From: CAZHOV01 sp964534315 | GTDB taxonomy: Bacteria > Bacteroidota > Bacteroidia > Chitinophagales > Saprospiraceae | Assembly: GCA_964534315.1 (NCBI GenBank) | Contig: CAZHOV010000082.1 | Location: forward strand, 1-25,087 | DNA length: 25,087 bases | Direction: 5' to 3' | Shown: piece by piece, positions 23,339 through 25,087 of the stretch | Layout of the letters: each line of letters starts with the position of its first letter | How positions within the stretch are numbered: position 1 is the first letter of the stretch | Notes under the pieces: generated by a model | Told to the model about the DNA's origin: nothing | Database searches by the model: none | The model's input: the letters and a program-made list of their open reading frames with translations, nothing else | Translations under genes and position numbers: made by a program

Positions 23339-23439
23339 TGGAATGAAAAGGAATGAAAAAAAAATAAATAGGAGGGGTTGAGAGAGGAAAAACTTTGTTT
23401 TTTTTAGCCATCAAATATTCTTCTTGGGGAGCTTTGGTT

Positions 23440-24210
23440 TTATTTTTCTTCTTCCAAGGAACGAGGCAGTTGGAGTAAGAAAGGTATGCAATTATCGTAA
23501 TTTAACTCATAATAATTAATCCCTAAATTGATAGTATTGTAGTATTGCTCTAAGTTATCCTTATAATATTTTTCAGATTGTATTTTCCATGCTCTACTAT
23601 TTATATTCTTTGACAAAAACCACTTTTCCAATAGGCGGGCACTCCTTCCATTACCATCCCAAAATGGATGGATATGCACAAACTTCAAGTGAATGAGCGA
23701 TGCATGGTAGAATAATTCAGGTATTGAAAGTTCTTTTTCAAATAAGAAATGAATATCCTGGAATAATTCCTTCATTTTATCTGGCACATATTGAGGCTCA
23801 ATAGCTAAATAGACCAATCCGGTATTGTCAAATACTCCCATTCTATCATTTCTGTAGATACCTCTCTTATCCTTTATCAAGATAGTTTGACTTAATATTT
23901 TATGTGCTTTTAAGAGGTTCTTTTCAGTAAGTTCATTTTCTTTTGCAAATTCGTATGCTTTGATTAAATCTTGAATTTCTTGAATTTCTTTTCTGGGTTT
24001 GAATTGTTCCTTACTGATCATTGAATTCATAAAGGAATTTAGATCTACAGAATTTCCTTCAATATTTGAGGAAAAAACAGCAGAAGCCTTAATCCTGTAG
24101 TCTAAATTTACTTTTCCATCAGAAAAATCTATGGAGGAAAAAAAGTCCTCCATATCTATTTCCAGATTATCAAGGTATTTGTTAAAATATTTTTTATGGG
24201 TTATCCTCAT
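23440..24210 (-). CDS. Fic domain protein (class II, third copy)
   Basis: A compact 256-residue Fic protein. The active-site loop is HPFWDGNGR (H181-R189), followed by the typical ARLLEKW helix. The inhibitory motif is FSSNIEGNS (S47-E51-G52), N-terminal, so class II. RGIYRNDRMGVFDNTG is the flap region. There is no C-terminal winged helix, unlike the two other Fic proteins, and overall sequence is different, so it is an independent arrival. The ATG at 24210 is supported by length. It lies downstream of a truncated PIN toxin pair. AT-rich. Target unknown. Confidence 0.9.
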   Translation of the reverse strand: MRITHKKYFNKYLDNLEIDMEDFFSSIDFSDGKVNLDYRIKASAVFSSNIEGNSVDLNSFMNSMISKEQFKPRKEIQEIQDLIKAYEFAKENELTEKNLLKAHKILSQTILIKDKRGIYRNDRMGVFDNTGLVYLAIEPQYVPDKMKELFQDIHFLFEKELSIPELFYHASLIHLKFVHIHPFWDGNGRSARLLEKWFLSKNINSRAWKIQSEKYYKDNLEQYYNTINLGINYYELNYDNCIPFLLQLPRSLEEEK

Positions 24211-24278
24211 AGTAACGATTGATACAAGCTAAAGCAGAAAGAGATAATAAGGGGGTTTATTTTTTTCATTAATCTTAA

Positions 24279-24310
24279 TAATTGATCTTTCGCCTGCGAA
24301 AGATCAATTA
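24279..24310. repeat. 15-bp perfect hairpin at the broken end of a PIN gene
   Basis: The arms at 24279-24293 and 24296-24310 (taattgatctttcgc and its reverse complement) are perfect with a 2-base CT loop. Three further pairs continue after one mismatch (24275-24277 with 24312-24314). It covers the TGA that ends the PIN gene (24304-24306). There is no U-run on the minus strand, so a terminator is less likely than a repeat or scar. Confidence 0.55.
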
Positions 24311-24624
24311 GTAACTATAAAATCAACATTACCTATCACTGCACAATCCACATATTTATTGTCGTCATAATCTTTTTCTATTAGTCTCCATTTGAAGTGA
24401 GCTTCTTTCGGGATGACATTTCTTAAATTCAGTAAGGCTTCTGCAATATTAATAGCCACTATTTCATTGGCCTTAATTTCGAGTATTTCAACGTATTCAT
24501 TTAAAATCTCGTTACTGATTACCAGTTCATAGTCGCCATTCAGTAAACCATCAAATGTTGGCCGATACTTAGACCTTTTGGGAATTGAAACAATTAAAAT
24601 GTTGGTATCCATTACGATCCTCAT
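24304..24624 (-). CDS. PIN-domain toxin, C-terminally truncated
   Basis: The 106-residue protein is of the toxin-component PIN family (COG1569-like): MRIVMDTNIL (D6), SNEILNEYVEI (E39/E43) and DYDDNKYVDCAVIGNVDFIVTN (D87, D93, D101). Family members normally run about 30 residues further, with an aspartate straight after the IVTN. Here the frame stops exactly after that N, inside a hairpin. The last acidic residue of the usual active site and the final helix are therefore missing, so the nuclease is probably inactive. The antitoxin upstream is intact and ends 2 bases before the ATG. The rest of the pair looks normal, so the break may be recent. Confidence 0.75.
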   Translation of the reverse strand: MRIVMDTNILIVSIPKRSKYRPTFDGLLNGDYELVISNEILNEYVEILEIKANEIVAINIAEALLNLRNVIPKEAHFKWRLIEKDYDDNKYVDCAVIGNVDFIVTN

Positions 24625-24626
24625 GC

Positions 24627-24848
24627 TTACTCATATTTTGTCCGCATGTGTTCGTTTAACCACTCGTCCATTGTCTCATTCGACCATCCCTTTGAATCCC
24701 ACAAGTCGTCCATCTCTTTTGTGGCTTTTTCCGCAAAATATTTAGCTAATAGATCTCTTATCTCTATAATTTGAGCTTCGCTCAGATCATAGCTAAAAAC
24801 CTTTAAGAGTTCTAGTTGAAGGTTCGTTAATCTTTTTGCTGCTTGCAT
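24627..24848 (-). CDS. Antitoxin partner of the PIN protein
   Basis: The 73-residue acidic/basic helical protein begins MQAAKRLTNLQLELLKVFSY and ends with a conserved-looking DEWLNEHMRTKYE. Similar small proteins sit directly before COG1569-type PIN toxins in Bacteroidota and are taken as their antitoxins. Two bases separate its stop from the PIN start. No obvious DNA-binding motif is visible. A TATCTTTG promoter box lies 30 bases before the ATG at 24848. Confidence 0.75.
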   Translation of the reverse strand: MQAAKRLTNLQLELLKVFSYDLSEAQIIEIRDLLAKYFAEKATKEMDDLWDSKGWSNETMDEWLNEHMRTKYE

Positions 24849-24877
24849 TTTAATAATTCTTTACTTTCTTAAACACC

Positions 24878-24885
24878 CAAAGATA
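24878..24885 (-). promoter_or_regulatory. Candidate -7 box of the antitoxin/PIN pair
   Basis: Minus-strand TATCTTTG fits TAnnTTTG and lies 30 bases before the ATG at 24848. The -33 region shows no clear TTG. Confidence 0.4.
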
Positions 24886-25087
24886 AGGATTTAGTTTCTC
24901 CTCCTCATATATTGATTTTTCTTAATTGTATGTAACGCTTAGCTAGAGGCTGTGCTAGTGTTTCTTGGTTAAGTTATATAGAAAATAGATTTGAGTCAAT
25001 CATACTATGGTGAACTAGCATGGGCGTCTAGTTTATGTTGAACGAAATCGCCTACGGCGATAGTTCTGCTCTTGCATGATTGCCAAA
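24886..25087. other. Non-coding end with short inverted repeats
   Basis: No gene is supported. Two short inverted repeats stand out: aactag (25013-25018) with ctagtt (25028-25033), and atcgcc (25047-25052) with ggcgat (25056-25061). More ctag sequences lie near 24940-24960. This could be the recombination-site-like edge of an island, but that is speculation. Confidence 0.35.

Noticed and set aside
1..25087. tRNA, rRNA, CRISPR array or complete insertion sequence
   Set aside because: I saw no cloverleaf-like or rRNA sequence, no regularly spaced repeats and no transposase or integrase gene.

Overview
The window looks like chromosome from a Bacteroidota bacterium, plausibly of the Saprospiria/Lewinella kind, though the exact lineage is inference. 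Three things point there. The sdhCAB order carries a di-heme cytochrome b558-type SdhC. Start codons have few clear Shine-Dalgarno sequences. Several genes are preceded by the Bacteroidota -7 box TAnnTTTG, twice with a TTG/TTTG box exactly 20 bp upstream. Apart from sdhCAB at the left, every supported gene lies on the minus strand.

Layout: 1-447 is non-coding, rich in palindromes, and ends in a 10-N gap. 448-3786 is sdhC-sdhA-sdhB (+), a membrane succinate dehydrogenase/fumarate reductase. 3823-6109 (-) is an accessory patch: a Panacea-domain antitoxin with a RelE-like toxin under a striking operator/promoter palindrome, a UPF0175/DUF3368-PIN module, and fused scraps of a GNAT acetyltransferase and a second PIN gene. 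6441-9155 is PEP carboxylase. 9236-12574 holds a small membrane protein, gene remnants, two tandem class II Fic proteins and a non-coding repeat shared with the accessory patch. 12575-15049 is inorganic pyrophosphatase followed by two GH17-like proteins. A frameshifted sensor-propeller remnant abuts the pyrophosphatase. 15598-23305 holds a secreted M28 peptidase, a membrane-anchored AraC regulator, a theta-type (LCIB-like) carbonic anhydrase homologue, a DUF5916 outer-membrane protein and dihydroorotase. 23440-24848 holds a third Fic protein and an antitoxin/PIN pair whose toxin is truncated at a perfect hairpin.

The metabolic genes (TCA/respiration, anaplerosis, pyrophosphate removal, pyrimidine synthesis, CO2/bicarbonate chemistry) are visibly richer in G+C. 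The toxin-antitoxin and Fic genes between them are AT-rich. The picture is a housekeeping backbone repeatedly invaded by small toxin-type modules, several of them decaying. The most notable signals are: (i) the 23-bp perfect inverted repeat that overlaps the Panacea-TA promoter and moves the antitoxin start; (ii) a diverged non-coding element present at 6139-6331 and, inverted, at 12081-12220; (iii) three different Fic proteins within about 14 kb, all with an intact active-site motif and an N-terminal inhibitory motif; and (iv) a PIN toxin cut off exactly before its last acidic residue, inside a hairpin.
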